NCBI GenBank assembly: GCA_964020085.1
Contig: OZ026605.1
Coordinates: forward strand, 7,041,328 to 7,105,327
Direction: 5' to 3'
Source: Micromussa lordhowensis
Taxonomy: Eukaryota > Cnidaria > Anthozoa > Scleractinia > Lobophylliidae
DNA: 64,000 bases
Shown in pieces: positions 12,058 through 26,000 of the stretch. Position 1 is the first letter of the stretch. Each line of letters begins with the position of its first letter. The position numbers were made by a program, and so were the translations under genes. Under the pieces are notes generated by a model. The model was not told where the DNA came from, did not search any database, and saw only the letters and a list, made by a program, of their open reading frames with translations.

Positions 12058-14431
12058 TATATGATTTCTAGTCTACCCAAGAAAACATCGTCATGTTTTA
12101 AACGACAGCCGGTTGTTATCCTGGATGGCCCAGCGCTAACTGGCAGTCATTATACCGGCGCCACATAAACACCGTGCTGTAGAGATCCGTAACTAACTTC
12201 CTAGACGCAACGTTCAACAGAAAAATGTAGCAAAGAAGACTCTAACTGATCTGCGATCAATGAGATACAGGGCCTAAGCTAGAATGTCTCTTCTGTGATT
12301 GGGTCTATATTTGTTTAGTAACTAGTAGATCGTTGCAGGCCATAAAAGCGATTACAGGCCAACAGTAATTCATTTTTAGCTTTAGTTACATCTATAACCA
12401 CGACGACACAGCAACTTTCTGTCTGCCACAATAGTCTTTTAACCCAGAGGATCTAATAATGTTTATCGGTTTCAAACCTGCCCCTAGAGTATTTTGTAAA
12501 GCAAAATGCGTTTGCTTCAAATAATAAATACAATGCTATATCACAGATGTAATATGGTCTCCATAATTTAAGAAAAAAACGTTTCGTACTGACACAGTTC
12601 AATTCCTCAGTTTCCATTTTCGGATAAAGTCCATGCGGTTTTAGGATCCAATTTATGGATCTGTTTCTTCCAAGGACCGTAAATGAAAACCTGTTAATCT
12701 TCGAGGGGGCAAAAAAGTTTGCTGGAGTCCTTTTTAGTTAAAAATATTACAAACAACAGAAGCAAACCTTCCAGCTGTTTTTCCTCACCACTCTTTCCGA
12801 AGGGAATCCTTTTTTTTTTAATTTTAAGAACATAAAAACTCTTTCCCTACCAATTCTTATTTGTCAGACGAATTCCTTGTTTCTCTCACAAAGCCGTTTG
12901 CTTTATATAAAATCAGCGACAAAGAATCTTTGAAATAATTATTTACACTCTAAAACAAATTTTCGCATGAATGTAAAATGTGATTTGGGGCAAGCTGATA
13001 TAACGGGCTTATTGTAAAGTGCTTTTTATGACGGCTGAAAAGTTACCGTTTAGAAACCTAGCGTTCTAGCTAGAAACTACTAGGGGAGTTGTTATGCTTG
13101 AAAAACTGTACTTCTAACGCAATCTGTGCGGAGATTTGTCGTTGTCTGAAATTACTGGGTAATTTTCGTAGCACTGTAGTGACGGAGGCATCAAAATATA
13201 TCACTGTGGATCAACCGCTTCTTTGAATTATCAGATTTAAAGGAATATGCTAAAGCAGATCTTTATGGAAGGTTCAAGAAAGACAATAAAACGAGGAAAG
13301 AAGGCCAAGGTGGCGATGTTTAATTAATACCGGCCCAGCTTTTCACTCATTACCGTCTCTTAACAATCATCACTTTTAGCTGAAAAGGAAGATAAAAATC
13401 GTGTTAACACGGAAGGAAGATAACAAATCTTCAATAGTTATTTTGGCGATAAATGGAATTTTATTTTTTACAGGTTAAGAAAATAAATTAAAAGGTTTTG
13501 TTTTTCCAAAATGGAAATCATGGCACAATGCAAACTGTCTTCGTGGCCGAGCGTCGTTTGATGAGCGACGAAATAAGTAAAAAATGAACAGCTTTGCATC
13601 TGTTGTAGCGATCTAACGACACTGAAATATGGCCAGTGAAAAAAAGGAGATCCTATGCGGCCAGTCTTGTTGTTAAAGTTGTTATTTAATGCCACATTTT
13701 TCGTGACTCGTTGAGAAAAGTTTACTGTTAGCGGTAACCGGTGCGAACAGCATGGCTTCTAAATGTTTGTAATTGCTATGTTCTGCCTCACGAAACGTGA
13801 CTTCTTTCGAGAATCTAATTCCCTTGCTTACTAATCCTGTCGCTCTACATTACAAAATCTTTTGGCGAAAAAATCCTTCCTTTCTTTATCTTAATTTTGT
13901 CCGTCAACTGTACATCCTCGCGACATTACCTAGGTCTTCCATGTGGCGTTCTACGATTGTTTTGTCTTTTCCTACCAACTGATTTACAGATTTCGTTGCG
14001 TTTGCTACAGCGCAGGTTAAGTGATTGCATCGTACCCTGCTAGCTTCAGTATCTGTACACTTTCCTTAATTTGACCCACGATGCTGTTTGTAAAAGGAAA
14101 CATATATTTACATCAAGAATAGATAACCTGTACAAGCAGTAAAATTTAGCCTGTGAAAACACTTCATAGGCCCTCTCTTTTTATCGTCCTATTTTAAGTT
14201 TCAAAAGTGCTTCCTTAATTTACAACTGTGTAAATCGTTTACAACTGTCTCAAGGGATGAAACTTCTGGGTTAAGAACTAACTCACATTACTTAGTATAA
14301 CCCATTGCCTGAAAGTTCCAAGTTCCTCTTATAAAGACATCTCTACAGTTCTACCTAATTTGTGCATTTATCTCGTTCACGGTTTTCCACTACAAATATC
14401 GAACATTTCGAGTCGTTTGCAAAACCTGCAG
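12058..14431. other. 3' flank of Zic copy 1, no further gene seen
   Basis: Holds the presumed 3' UTR of the minus-strand Zic gene, with a candidate AATAAA (minus strand) at 13465-13460. Otherwise AT-rich with no recognised feature. Confidence 0.45.
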
Positions 14432-15844
14432 CTAGCAGGAATACCATTCTGAATTGTTCTCCGTGTTTGAACGCGGCCTAGGCGAAGGAGACCTGGCCGA
14501 AGGCTTGATCGGACTGTCTCTCTCCGAGCTAATACTGTCCCGCTGTCCGTTAGTTTGTGAAATAGGCGGCGACAATGGTCTAAGTCCGCCAGTCTCATGA
14601 AGTTTCATGTGTTTTCTGAGCGAACTTGGGTGCGTGTAGCTTTTGTTGCACCCCTCAATTTTACAGATGTACGGTTTGTCTGAAGTATGGACATGCGAAT
14701 GCTTTTTTCGGTCGCTCGAGTTGGCGAAGCGACGATCGCAGCCGGGAAACTCGCACTCGAACGGCTTCTCACCCGTGTGGGTTCGTTTGTGAATTTTTAG
14801 ATTTTCTGACCTAGCAAACAGTTTTCCACATCCAGGAAAAGGACAGGGGAAAGGTTTCTCCCCGGTATGGACTCGAATGTGGTTTACCAACTTGTATTTC
14901 GCCTTGAAGGGCTGTCCGCTCCTCCCACACTCTTGCCAGTAGCAGACGTGCAAGTTGGAATCGTTGATGCTCACATGTTCGTCGGAGATGTGCGACACTA
15001 AATCGGGCATCATGGTGAACTGCTTACCACAAGGTTTCCTTTTGCCTTGGACCGGGTTCTGATCTACCCAAAGGCAGGTTAAAATTTGATTTGTGGGCTG
15101 TTTCATCAACGGAAGGTGATACATTCCGGGTCCAGTTGGCCCTCCATATCCTGGAGGGCCATGATCCAAGAAAGGACTTCCAAGACCACCTTGTGCAAAG
15201 CGATCGGTTCGAGAGTAAAAGTCTCCTCGATATCTGAGCTGATTATTGAGTACCGGAGGCATTCCATGATGTGGAGAGGTTGCCTCGTGTGCTGGTGTAA
15301 GTGCTCCGTAGTGTATATGTGGATTGCTCGTGACATCTAAGCCTTTATGCGTCACTGCGTGATGGTAGTTTATGTTGTTTCCGTGAATTGCAGCGGTTGG
15401 TGGCGAACTGAACATGTTGTGCCTATGTGAGTAATTGGGTGTGTTGGAAGCGATGGGGTCGTGAAGAGCTAGCGAGTGGGAACTCGCTATGTTGGCAGAG
15501 CCTAAATGCGAGTCCTGGTGGTGGATAAACTCGTGAGGTGGGAAGCCTTGGGAAGAAACATGACGATACGCAGGAAACGAGTGGTACAGAGTCTGCTGCG
15601 AAGACATCCCGGGCGGTTTTTGATCGAAGGCGACAGCTTCTGCTTGTGCCCTGTGAGCCGCAGCAAATCTGATCGACGAAAGATGGCTTCCTGAGTCTAG
15701 CAAGTGATTCATTCCTAACGGCGGCTCCTTCTTGTGTTCGTTAAAGCCCACGGTCGAGGTGGTTGGTAAGTTGTTCGTGGACGAGGACCGAAGAGCTGCA
15801 CCCTCAAACGGCAATGAATAGCGTTTGGCGAAGCCGCCGTCCAT
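14432..15844 (-). CDS. Zic: Zic-family C2H2 zinc-finger transcription factor (copy 1), single exon
   Basis: A 470-aa nuclear DNA-binding regulator of the Zic/odd-paired family, which is related to Gli and acts in neural and nematocyte development in cnidarians. Five C2H2 fingers span residues 257-416 (DNA 15076-14597). Finger 1 uses C257-x-W259, C272, H285, H290. Finger 2 uses C301-x-W303, C306, H322, H326; the paired C-x-W is the Zic/Gli hallmark. Fingers 3-5 have C334/C339/H352/H356, C364/C369/H382/H386 and C394/C399/H412/H416. TGEKP linkers join fingers 2-3 and 3-4, and TSDKP joins 4-5. The N-terminal ~245 residues are low-complexity and rich in His, Ser and Pro, with an HNMF motif at 142-145. 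The tail after finger 5 is Ser/Pro/Arg-rich and ends EWYSC, resembling the NEWYV end of vertebrate ZIC1-3 (recalled). The ATG at 15844 has G at -3 and +4, a good Kozak context. No intron interrupts the fingers. A possible AATAAA lies at 13460-13465, ~970 bp downstream. The family call is very secure; the orthology group is not. Confidence 0.96.
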   Translation of the reverse strand: MDGGFAKRYSLPFEGAALRSSSTNNLPTTSTVGFNEHKKEPPLGMNHLLDSGSHLSSIRFAAAHRAQAEAVAFDQKPPGMSSQQTLYHSFPAYRHVSSQGFPPHEFIHHQDSHLGSANIASSHSLALHDPIASNTPNYSHRHNMFSSPPTAAIHGNNINYHHAVTHKGLDVTSNPHIHYGALTPAHEATSPHHGMPPVLNNQLRYRGDFYSRTDRFAQGGLGSPFLDHGPPGYGGPTGPGMYHLPLMKQPTNQILTCLWVDQNPVQGKRKPCGKQFTMMPDLVSHISDEHVSINDSNLHVCYWQECGRSGQPFKAKYKLVNHIRVHTGEKPFPCPFPGCGKLFARSENLKIHKRTHTGEKPFECEFPGCDRRFANSSDRKKHSHVHTSDKPYICKIEGCNKSYTHPSSLRKHMKLHETGGLRPLSPPISQTNGQRDSISSERDSPIKPSARSPSPRPRSNTENNSEWYSC

Positions 15845-17000
15845 ATCAAGGTTTCCCCGGGTTTTGAATATGGAACAGCTCTAGGCAAGTGTAAATAATA
15901 ACGAGGCAAACTATTATTAAGGAGAGACTACGCGAAAGTTTTGAGTGTAGTAGCATATGTTACACCGTTAAAACACAGCGTGAGACTCTGCTGACAATTG
16001 TCCTGCCAAGAAAGCACGCATGAGCAGTAAAATGATCCCGGTGAATATTATGATTAGTCGTCTCCCGCAGAGCTGTGGTTATGTTCCTAATTGTTTGATA
16101 GCTTCTGAAAACAACACTATATTTGGCATTCCTTTTCTTATTGACTAACACAGGGTACAAACCATTTCACCAGATTTGAGGGCCAGATCACGCATGAGAT
16201 AAGGAACATTAAATCGGAAGTGGGGCGCTTGCTTTCCCTGAGAATTAAACGCCTGTCTTCACCGCTTTTTTCGTGGAGCATCGCGCGTTCATGTAGTCGT
16301 TCAGTAACAGCTACATTGCAGGTGAGCTTGCTTTGATAGACATATAGGGAGGGACACAATTTGAAAAGCTCAGCAGGAAAGAATAAACACCTTGAAGCGA
16401 TGTCACTCAACATAGCTATTGCTGAGCTTCTTGATGAAAGTTCCCCTTAAGAACGACAAAGGGCACCCCTAAGACCGTCAAACTCGAAGGCTTTTGCTTT
16501 ACATAACGGGATTTGTGGCGGCTTAAGGTTTCTGGTGTTTTTTACACCCTCGCGCTTTATCTACAGTGTTTGTCGCGATAAATTTATTAACACCCCGAGA
16601 GACACAATACTATTGACAAAAATCGCCAGGAGTCTCCACAGTTTGGCTTTGCTTTGCAAGCGACATGCGATTCACGCCAATTCATCATTCAATTGTCCGT
16701 GGAGTTCTCTAGCAGACCGTGCAGGGCTGGCTAATCATCGAAGAAAGCTCACGATATACGTTTCCCCTCTCAACTGCGGAAGCTAGTAACCACTATAAAA
16801 AAGTCATTGATAAAAATGTCAGATGTTATCTCTAAGCTCTTCTCACTCAGAATAATGAATCAATAAAGATGTTAAGTGGTCCCGATCTCAGACTATTAAA
16901 CAGGACCCGGACACGGAAAAAGTGTAAGACCCTGAATTTCATTTTAGGTGAGTTTAATTACGGGCCGCACTAAAGTGACTACCACTGCTAAGCATAATTC
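15845..17000 (-). promoter_or_regulatory. Presumed 5' flank/promoter region of Zic copy 1
   Basis: This is the stretch directly upstream of the start codon at 15844. No convincing TATA box was found on the minus strand within the first few hundred bases, and no splice-site-flanked upstream coding exon was recognised. Short open frames here have no protein-like composition. It is called regulatory only by position; the transcription start and extent are unknown. Confidence 0.3.
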
Positions 17001-20000
17001 ATGCACGTCAAGGCATTGTTCTTTCCAGTTTGAACTGTGGCGAAGTAAGAGTGTTTATACGTCGTATGAAGGACATGGAATCGTTTGTATAAATAGGTAC
17101 ACCGTGCGGGGGCGCACCTCTTTCGTGGCTTTTTTAATTGAATGCATTCACGCTCACTGTCTGACTAATTTCCGTGGTTTTGAAGCCTAGCAGTGAACGC
17201 TGCAAAGCTGCAGATTAGTTTTCAACGAAGAAAAAGACAATTTCTCTCATTCCCCGCTACGAAGGAGGTAATTATTATTGCGGCTTATTGAATTTTAAGT
17301 GGCAATTCTCAATTTGACAATTCCTGAGTGAGTCGGTTGATGCAATGGAAATTGTCCAAAAAACTGCTATCATAAGAACTGGGATGTGCCACTGGAACTT
17401 GCAGCCGCATCAATAGATTGATTCGCGAATTTGAATTAAATTGAGACCAGTTTAATCCTTGAGGCTATTTCACGCGACATAATACCACTGTTGTAATATA
17501 CCGGGTCATTGTCTTTGTAAACATACTACAAACCGGTAACCTTGCTTGATCAAAAGATATTTCATTTTTCCTTGGTCATTAACTGTGGTGATATCAATCA
17601 TATTGAGTAAAAGAACAACACGACCGCTCGGGTGCGTATGCGTGTGAAATATTTTACTTATCTCACGCCTTTCCAGTTTTTTATTGGATTAGTTATCTCT
17701 TGGTTGATATTCTTAAGATTTGAAGCTCGTTTTGTTCTTAAAAATGAAGAGTGCTATTATCTTTAGCATGTTTAACTCCTAGTTTATTTCTCAAGCAAGC
17801 GGATGTGTCCACCTGCTTCTGTTTACATCTATGATATCACTCAGCTGTCTCAATTATTTTCCCTAACTTTCATGAAATAAATCAACAGATAATTGTGCCC
17901 CTCGCGTCGGAAATGTGATTGGTTTTAAAAATTGGACAGTTCGTGACTTAAGCTTGAGCAAGTCCATTTGCCTCTAGTAATAATGACTTGAACCACAGTT
18001 GAACTAAAAAAAGATAACAGTTATCTCTGGTTCATTTTACGCATGTTATTTTGCATGTGTATATTTATATTTTATATGTATCCGGTAAGGCCGCCCGCCG
18101 CCTGAGAAGTTAAAGGTTTTTTTTCTCTTTTTAATAAACTGCACTGTGGTGAAGTTTCCTTTAATCACATCGTAACCACCATGAAATAAAAAAAAAATTA
18201 AAAAAAGAGTTCACGTCGATCTCAGAAGCGAATGAGTGCTCAGAATTGACCACAAAATCGTGTAAAATAATTCACTTGGATATTTTTCCAGCAGAGTAAA
18301 ATTAAAAGGCGAAAGTACATATTGAAGTAGCTGTGTTATAATTTCAGCATTGCAAAGACTGAGATCACGAGAATCATTATGTATAATACTTTATAGTTTT
18401 GACGAGTTTCCCCGGAGACGCCGCCTTTTTTCATGAGGGAATCAAAGGCGTATTTTTGACTGCTGGATTGGTTCATTTCTTTACATTTACATATGCGTGC
18501 TTGCCTACAGCTAGAAAACTTGATTACCAAAAGCCGCCCTTGGAGAAAGCGACCCAAACATAGCAATTATACAAAGTTCTACCAAAATCACTCTGTCTGC
18601 CATATTTAATTCCTTTAACTTTAAAAGTCATTCCCAGAAATAAAATTAAAGATAACACGGGTTTTTCTATTTTCTTAACGACTTTCCTGTTGCGAAATAC
18701 CGAAAATACGGGGGAAAATTCTCGAATGGTCCTTACATTTGGGGATACTTCGTATTTTTACCCTTAATGTGACAAATATTTTGCTGTGTTATTGTAGTTT
18801 CGGGAATTACCATACAAAAAGACAAAAATGCCTTTCTCTTTTTATTCACGCCTTTGTGAATTAACTTTTTTGTGTAAAGTAGGTTTTAACATTCAACTTT
18901 TACATGGAAAAATGCTTAACATTCAGTCCGCGAGGTATTGACAATGTCAACAATGAATTGTCACACTTAGGAGAGAACTATTTCGATTTAGTTCAAAGAC
19001 ATCAATCCACTGACATATTGTCCTTGAAAGCAAGTCTATCGAGAGCCGCGAAAAAAGTTAGGATTAAAGACATCTAAGACCGAGTTTTAGTAGCCATGCC
19101 GCTTTCAGTAACTATGTTTGCAAGTACGCTCGACATTTACTCATAAGAGGTGTATTTTCTCTACGCCGGGTAAAGCTCTGTGATCCAAATATCCTCCTTT
19201 CGCTGCAGGCTTAATAGATTTACCGCATAGTTTAATTAAAGCCTTCTTCCTTGTGGAAATAACTAAAGCTCTACTGGATAAGAGTGTGCAGTGATTGTGC
19301 TCAAATGGCACCCACCTTGAGACACAATGCCAGAAGTTTGTACCCAACCTCAAAACAGACTTAGTATAAAAGACATTTTGTCTTCTGTTCTGTTTTTGTC
19401 CTTCTCGCAACAGGTCGCTTGTACCGTGCATGCAAGCTGGTTAATGAACTTTGCGGTCGAATAGGAGGGAAGATTTTGCTTTTTAAGCCTCTTTTAACAA
19501 GGGTATGTAAGGGCACGCGTGGACATGAAACGGACTCCCTTTGTAAACATGTTTGTCATACTGTGGACAACTATGGCCTCATGCAAAGAACGAGACTAAA
19601 TTTCCGTCATGTTAAAATTATTGCTCGACAGCTAGAATATTCGCTTTTATTATCGTATTTTTTGCACGTAGATTCCAAATTCTAGGCTTCGACTTCGAAA
19701 GAGAGTCTTGGAATTTTTCGACCTCTCTTAACTTCGTTTTCCTATCGGGTTTACGGCTTTCATGTTAAATATGCCAGAAATCTTGCTTCTGATTTTTTTC
19801 GCTGCTGGAGTTTTTAAAGATTAGTTTTCTGGGTCAGTTGAGCGAATTCTTAGCGCGTTTTAAGGAGGGAAACGAACGTTTAAAATGATTTGAATTTGCC
19901 ACATGAAGTTTTCTGTGAGTGTTTAGAGCACCAGAAGGAAACTACAGGTTTTGCTGCGTTTAATTTTTGTTTTGGTTTCAAGTTAGAGTGCCGCTTTTTA

Positions 20001-23000
20001 ATAACTTTTTTTTTCTCAAATTAATGTCATTGCTGGGTCAAGGCTTTCCTCTGGTTAGCATAATTAACTTTTCGGCTTTTCGAGTAACTTTCATATCTTG
20101 AAAGCCCCCGCAAGATCTTGATCAAATGTTAGCTTTCGCGGCCAAGAGTAAATCGCAGGAAACGCATCATGATTAAAAAATGATGACTTAGTCACAAGCT
20201 GTCTCTTGTGAGAACGTTCATAAAACCACCGGAAACTGGTAATAAATTACTTCCGAAAATTTCCTTTTGCTTCGATCGTGTTTACATTCACGCTTTGTGT
20301 GCTAGAGCCATTAACGGCGGATAAAAAAAGAGATGCGAATAATTTGGATACAACGGATCGGCAAATTGGCTCGTATTTTGAACGTTTTGCATGAGTTGCT
20401 CCTTTGTGGCGACACGGAGGCACCTGTGTTTCGAATGGCCAGGCGCCGCTCCATCTGTCAAACTCGTTGATAGGCTCATTTGCCCAGAGGCTAGCTCGAA
20501 CAAGCGCCCTCCATGGGAAAATTTCAGCCCAATTTTGTCTCATCAAAGATTTTTTTTTTACTCTGCGCGTTGTAATTAATCTTCCTTATAGAGCACATTT
20601 TTTGAAGTAAATGGCTCAGGTCCAAGCCACAATCTCATTTAAGCCTTATTTAAGAGGAATCTATGAACAAGTAATGTTGACTCAAATTTGAGTGTATGGA
20701 CAAATAACACAGACATAATTGTCATGGAGCACAAATAATTCATTGATAAATGTCGAAGTTTATTCATTGCGCGAACAATCATTGACAACACTTTGTGTAT
20801 TCATTGCCTCTTTGGTTATCTAAACGTTAATTTAAGAAGAACCTGTCTTCTTCTAGGAGAATAGAAGGCAAAATTATTCAGGAAAATGCAGTGTTCTCAT
20901 TGTTTGCCTTAGTGACTCAAGCTTAACACAGAAAAGACATTTTATCCCTCGGAAAGTGCTAGACTTTGTGACAAAGAAAGCGCACTCTTTTCAATTGATC
21001 TCTGCAATTAGAGAGCAGAGAGCTACGGTAAAGTAGCAATATTTAGAAGGAACATTGTTCGTGTTTTAAGACGCTTTCGCTTCTTGCTTTTTTCTTCTTC
21101 TCCGCCATTAACAGCTCTCCAGGTTTAAATAGTAGAGTGCCTTTTAAAATGTTTAGGAAAGGTAGTACATGGAACACATTCGATCGCCTTTCGTCTCGAC
21201 CTGTCTCGGGGGAAACAAATGAATTTACTTTTTTATCCTTTTTTCATCGAAATATGAAGCAAACATCTCTTAAAGACCCTTAGAGAACAATGTGCTTAAA
21301 ACACCTTCTTTAATACAACCAAACGCCTTACCTTTATGTTGTTAATAAGCAAGGGTGATAAAGATTCCATGTTTTTGTTCACTTCTTTTGACATTTATAG
21401 ACTGCTAGACAATGAAAAAGCATTCAGCTTAGTTCGTGCGGGTTGATATCCTTTGTTATCACAGCCACGTCAGTGCTTCAGCAACTTTTGTTGTTACAGA
21501 CAAGTTAAAAGGCTGTATGAGCTTTGTTTAGTTACCCGCAGTTTGCAAATATAACGGACAAATATAAACGACTGGATGCGGATTAAGAGAAACTACAACT
21601 ACCGTATCGCGCCTTGCGTACGAACTGCTAACAAAAGTTAGCCATATTGAAAAAAATATCTATATCAATTGATATTTGCATATGAAGTTGAACCACAAGT
21701 GCTTTCATCAAACCGAACCATTTCTTCCAGAATTATTTGACAGCTTCAATTTGAACGGACAGCCGGCCAATTTAACATGAAATTCAAGCAATTTTGAGAC
21801 AACGACTTACTGGGAAAAAGTAATGCTTCAAGATGGAAGACAAAGGTTCTGCGTTTTGGTCAGGTAAGTATACCACAATTAGAAAGATAGAAAGCGTACA
21901 GTGACCGCTTTGACAAAATGTGCTAGACACATCTGTACAGCAGTTGTGACATATTGTATCATATAGATAAAACTAAGATTATTTGAAACTTTAGAAATTT
22001 AACGTCCAGAAAACTTTTCACCGCCTGCACTTGATAAAAGCATAAAATTGATATTGCTCTCTAGCTGATCTTTCGTTTTAGACCCTCATCACGTTATCTG
22101 TACGCCGGGAGGCAACCGAGATTCAATAAGAACTTAAAACTTAGTCTGAAGCAAGTTCAGTGCATGCATGAATGTGCAAAAACTAGCAGATCTTCGGCAG
22201 CTGAAAGCCGAGCGAAGATCTAAAAAGAAAAACTACAAAATCTACGAAGAAAAACTACAAAAATAATTTATTTATCTGCGTCGGAAGATTATGGACTTCC
22301 TTACAGCATCTTGACGGTCCCACCGCATTTATGCAAATTTGAATGTTCCCCGTTTTTCTCTTAACAGTCAGGGGGATAAATAAACTGTATTTCATAAGGC
22401 AGCCGAAGCTGTTTAATTTGTGTTTATGTTCTTTCTGTGACCAATACCATCTTTTCTTTTGCCTTGTTAAACGAAGAATATTCTAGTATCCTATCTTTCT
22501 CCTTACCAGCGTTGACTTGACAACATTTATGTGTTTCAGCTTTTATTTTTAATTTCTTCATTGGTTTCTTTGACTACGCTGTTCAGCTGTACGACGTATT
22601 CATTGAAAGAAAATGACAGTGAATGGTTAAAGATAGTATAATGAAGGCTTCTGACTGTGCCTGGTGTTTAAAATACGGTGTGTCTTAGCGAGCTCTTGGT
22701 ACCTCGTAATTTGATTCTTCCTTGACAGTCTAGAAACGGGCATTCGAAAAGCTCGGAGAGAGTGACACACTGACTTAAGACAACCCATCATTTTGCTGTA
22801 GTCCAGAGACTTACTAAGCTTTCGCCGTTTGTTGCGAGGTCATTAAAAATCTATTCATACTGCGAAGACAGCAGCAGCAGAAGAGTTTCATTACAGAGTT
22901 TTGTAGAAGATCTGTGAGATTTCAGTTATTTTGCTATAAAAATAATCTAGTCAAGGAATGTAAATGCAACAAAATTAACAAGAATGAGAACGGGAATAAG

Positions 23001-26000
23001 ATTGGCTTGACGGTGAAAACGAGAGATTATTTACTTGACAGCAAATAACGGGAAGATGTAGCTTTCGATTCCAGTATATTTGTAGACTGATTTAATACGC
23101 TCAGGAGGGATTGTTCCAATAAGAGTATCATCAAAAACATCTGATTGTGGAGGCAACATTATAACTTCGAATGAAAACTAATCTCTTCATAATGAAATGT
23201 GCCATCTTGTAAGCTTGCCTTGAAAATGTTTCTTTACATAAACTGCTCATGCCCTGAACGTTTCGGTCTTCAGTTTTTCTAAATTGCAATTGCTTCAATT
23301 CCAGAAAATTGCGGGAATTTTCTTCACTTTACAAACTACGTAGACTGCTCTGTAATCAGTCGCCCAAGACAACACAAGACATTTTCTTTTCGGAGGAAGA
23401 TAAAAACGACGCACTTACTTATGATAACCGTTTGACAGACTTCGAACATAGCTCCACATTGCGTATTTTTGGAAAATATTTACTTGCCCTCTCCGACTGC
23501 AAACACAACAATAGCCGTAGCTGTAGTCGCACAACTTCAAATACAAGAATCCACCGACTACCATCCAACTCCAGCGAACCCGAAAACTACGAGCTCGAAC
23601 TTGCAAACTTTATTTGGTTTTTGCATGACGTACGTTTGTGTTGGCACTCGCAACTGACTGAATGAGCAGCAATGGTTCGTTCGTGGGAATATTAAGTTTT
23701 TACAGATAGTAAATTTTTCAGCAGGTGGCACAGTCAGATCGTCTATGTACGTGCGGCGCTTAGCAAGAAAAAAAAAGAAACGCGTTCTATAATTCGCGCC
23801 GTGAAATTCAACGATTTTTTTCTTCTTTGTAACACGGTGTCGAAGTAACAAAGGCATCGAAGGCGAATCCCTGTAACAAATCTCTTCACAATTGGAAAAA
23901 ATCTCCTCTAAAACTGCCCAGAAGCTTTGGTGTGCATATTGAAATTCATGAAATAAGAGCGTTCAGTTTTTGCGAAAGTCTTTCTTCGGTGAATATTACT
24001 TTTTCTCCTTTGTTTATCCCGAAAAGTTTATTACTATCAGGATTTCAAGGCAAGCTCAGTTTTTCTTTTTGTTCAGTTGCAGAGAATGGAAGCGCCACTT
24101 GTCTGCGTTTGGTGGAAACGCTCCCATCAAGAGATCTCCAGCTGCGATGGCAGTATAGCGTTAACTTGCAACTAGGGCTGAACGTTTCGTATTAAGACTG
24201 TGAAGAACCGAGGGAGACCTTCAGCTCCCTTTCTTGGCCGACATAAAAGCGAACAAAGCACGGTATTTGGTAGAAAGAGTGAAATATAAGCGGGCCGGAA
24301 TGAGCGTGGAATCGGAGATGTCGGAACCTTTGTACCGAAATGTGCTTTCGCATGGCATGTTTTAATTTCCACTTTACGTCGAGAAAGGGGCACTATTATT
24401 TTTTTCTGTCTTTTATGAACGAAGCCGAGAGATGGGGGTTCTCAGTCGATATGTCATTATATTTTATTTCATTTCACTTATCTCATCACATGTTAGGAAA
24501 GTTCTTCTGTTCTTGAGCCATTTAAATGGAAAGTGAGTGGTCAATTTTTCGAATTATACTGCAATAACATGGCTGCAAACAGCGCCGTAACAAATACTGG
24601 TGTTGCATTAGATTCATTTGCTAGTTCATGTCAATCAAAACTTTTATTACCCTTCTGTTGCATGTGAGTGAGTTGCGAAACTACTTCGAAAATGCGGCCG
24701 TTTTTCGCCGCCCATTAAAGATCATGGCGTTGAGACATTGAGATAGCCTTTGATTAAGTTGTTTTACAGTTTGAACGCCTATATTCCGTCTTCTGACTTC
24801 AAAATGATCCTGGTAGAAATAACATAAAATATTTAGAAATAGGTGGAAATTAGCAGTTTTATCTTTTCACCTACATTTCTCTTATTTTTTCGCAGATTCT
24901 TTTCAATGAGTTTCATCAAAACCAAAATTTAAAATATGACTCAAGTCAACCTGTCTGCACCAAGGCATTTACATATTGGGTAATGCCGTTGACATTTTTG
25001 TTTCAATTTTACTACTTTAACCACTTTAATGTTAAAACTGAGAGTGCTACAGTTCGCCATTTTATCACCTAAGTCCTTTGTAGTTTAATTTTTTAAGCCG
25101 TTTTCCTTTAAGCTTACAATTATGCATAATTTTAATTTGTCACGCCATTGGCGTCCAAATATCGCGCCGTCCAAGGACACGAAATAAAATTTCGCTGACT
25201 AGTAGTACTAAGATGTGTTTATATTGATTTTATTTTCGTTCTATGCAGGGTTAGTCTTTTTTTCTTTCAAGAGTTGCGAAAAAGTCCTTTGATAATCATG
25301 AATACTTGCAATCCCAGTGTTTTACAACTACAGTGTTTTACTAGTTAACGTTAAGACGTGAAATAAATTATTTATAATTGGAGTTTTCGTTAGTGAATTC
25401 ACAGGGGCGAAAAGCTGATAATATTTCTCTAAGATTAGCAACTTTTTAGACTTCGAAATACAAATGAAGGTTCTGAATCAGTGTCGGACGTCGACGGCAC
25501 CCCTATATATACCTGTGTATTAAGTAAATAGCTTTGCTTACAGACCTTCGATTAGGATTTAAGATCCCCTTTTCCATTTGTATACCTAACAATTGAAAAT
25601 GACAAAACTTTCAAGCGACTGTTCTCGATTATTTAACGTATAAAATTAAACGATTGCTATAGAGAGAACACCGCTATGGCACTATGGCACGAGTATGACA
25701 TTGTTAAAACCAAGAAAGACAAGGCATTTTTAAGAGGCAAAATAGTTTGTATTGACAATTTCACAAAAAACTGAGATCAACTTTAAAGTTTTTGACAGTC
25801 TTTGTGCCAAAAACTAAAAGGGTGTAAGAGGTAAAGAGCAAATCTGGTCGGAAACCAATTAACTTCCCTCACAAGTAAACCATTGTTCTTATCACTTTGA
25901 AAGAGATTTTTCTTTCAGTTTTATTAATTCATCGTATTTAGGAGCTAGAGATGAAGAGATTTCTTTGTTTTTCATTTACATATCATATTTGTTAGTGTGA

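Noticed and set aside
15086..15340. Open frames overlapping Zic copy 1 on both strands (also 14626-14814 and 15506-15694)
   Set aside because: Shadows of the Zic reading frame with no independent protein similarity.
23309..23665. 118-aa plus-strand open frame in the gene desert
   Set aside because: No domain was recognised, another open frame overlaps on the opposite strand, and nothing suggests splice sites; most likely chance.
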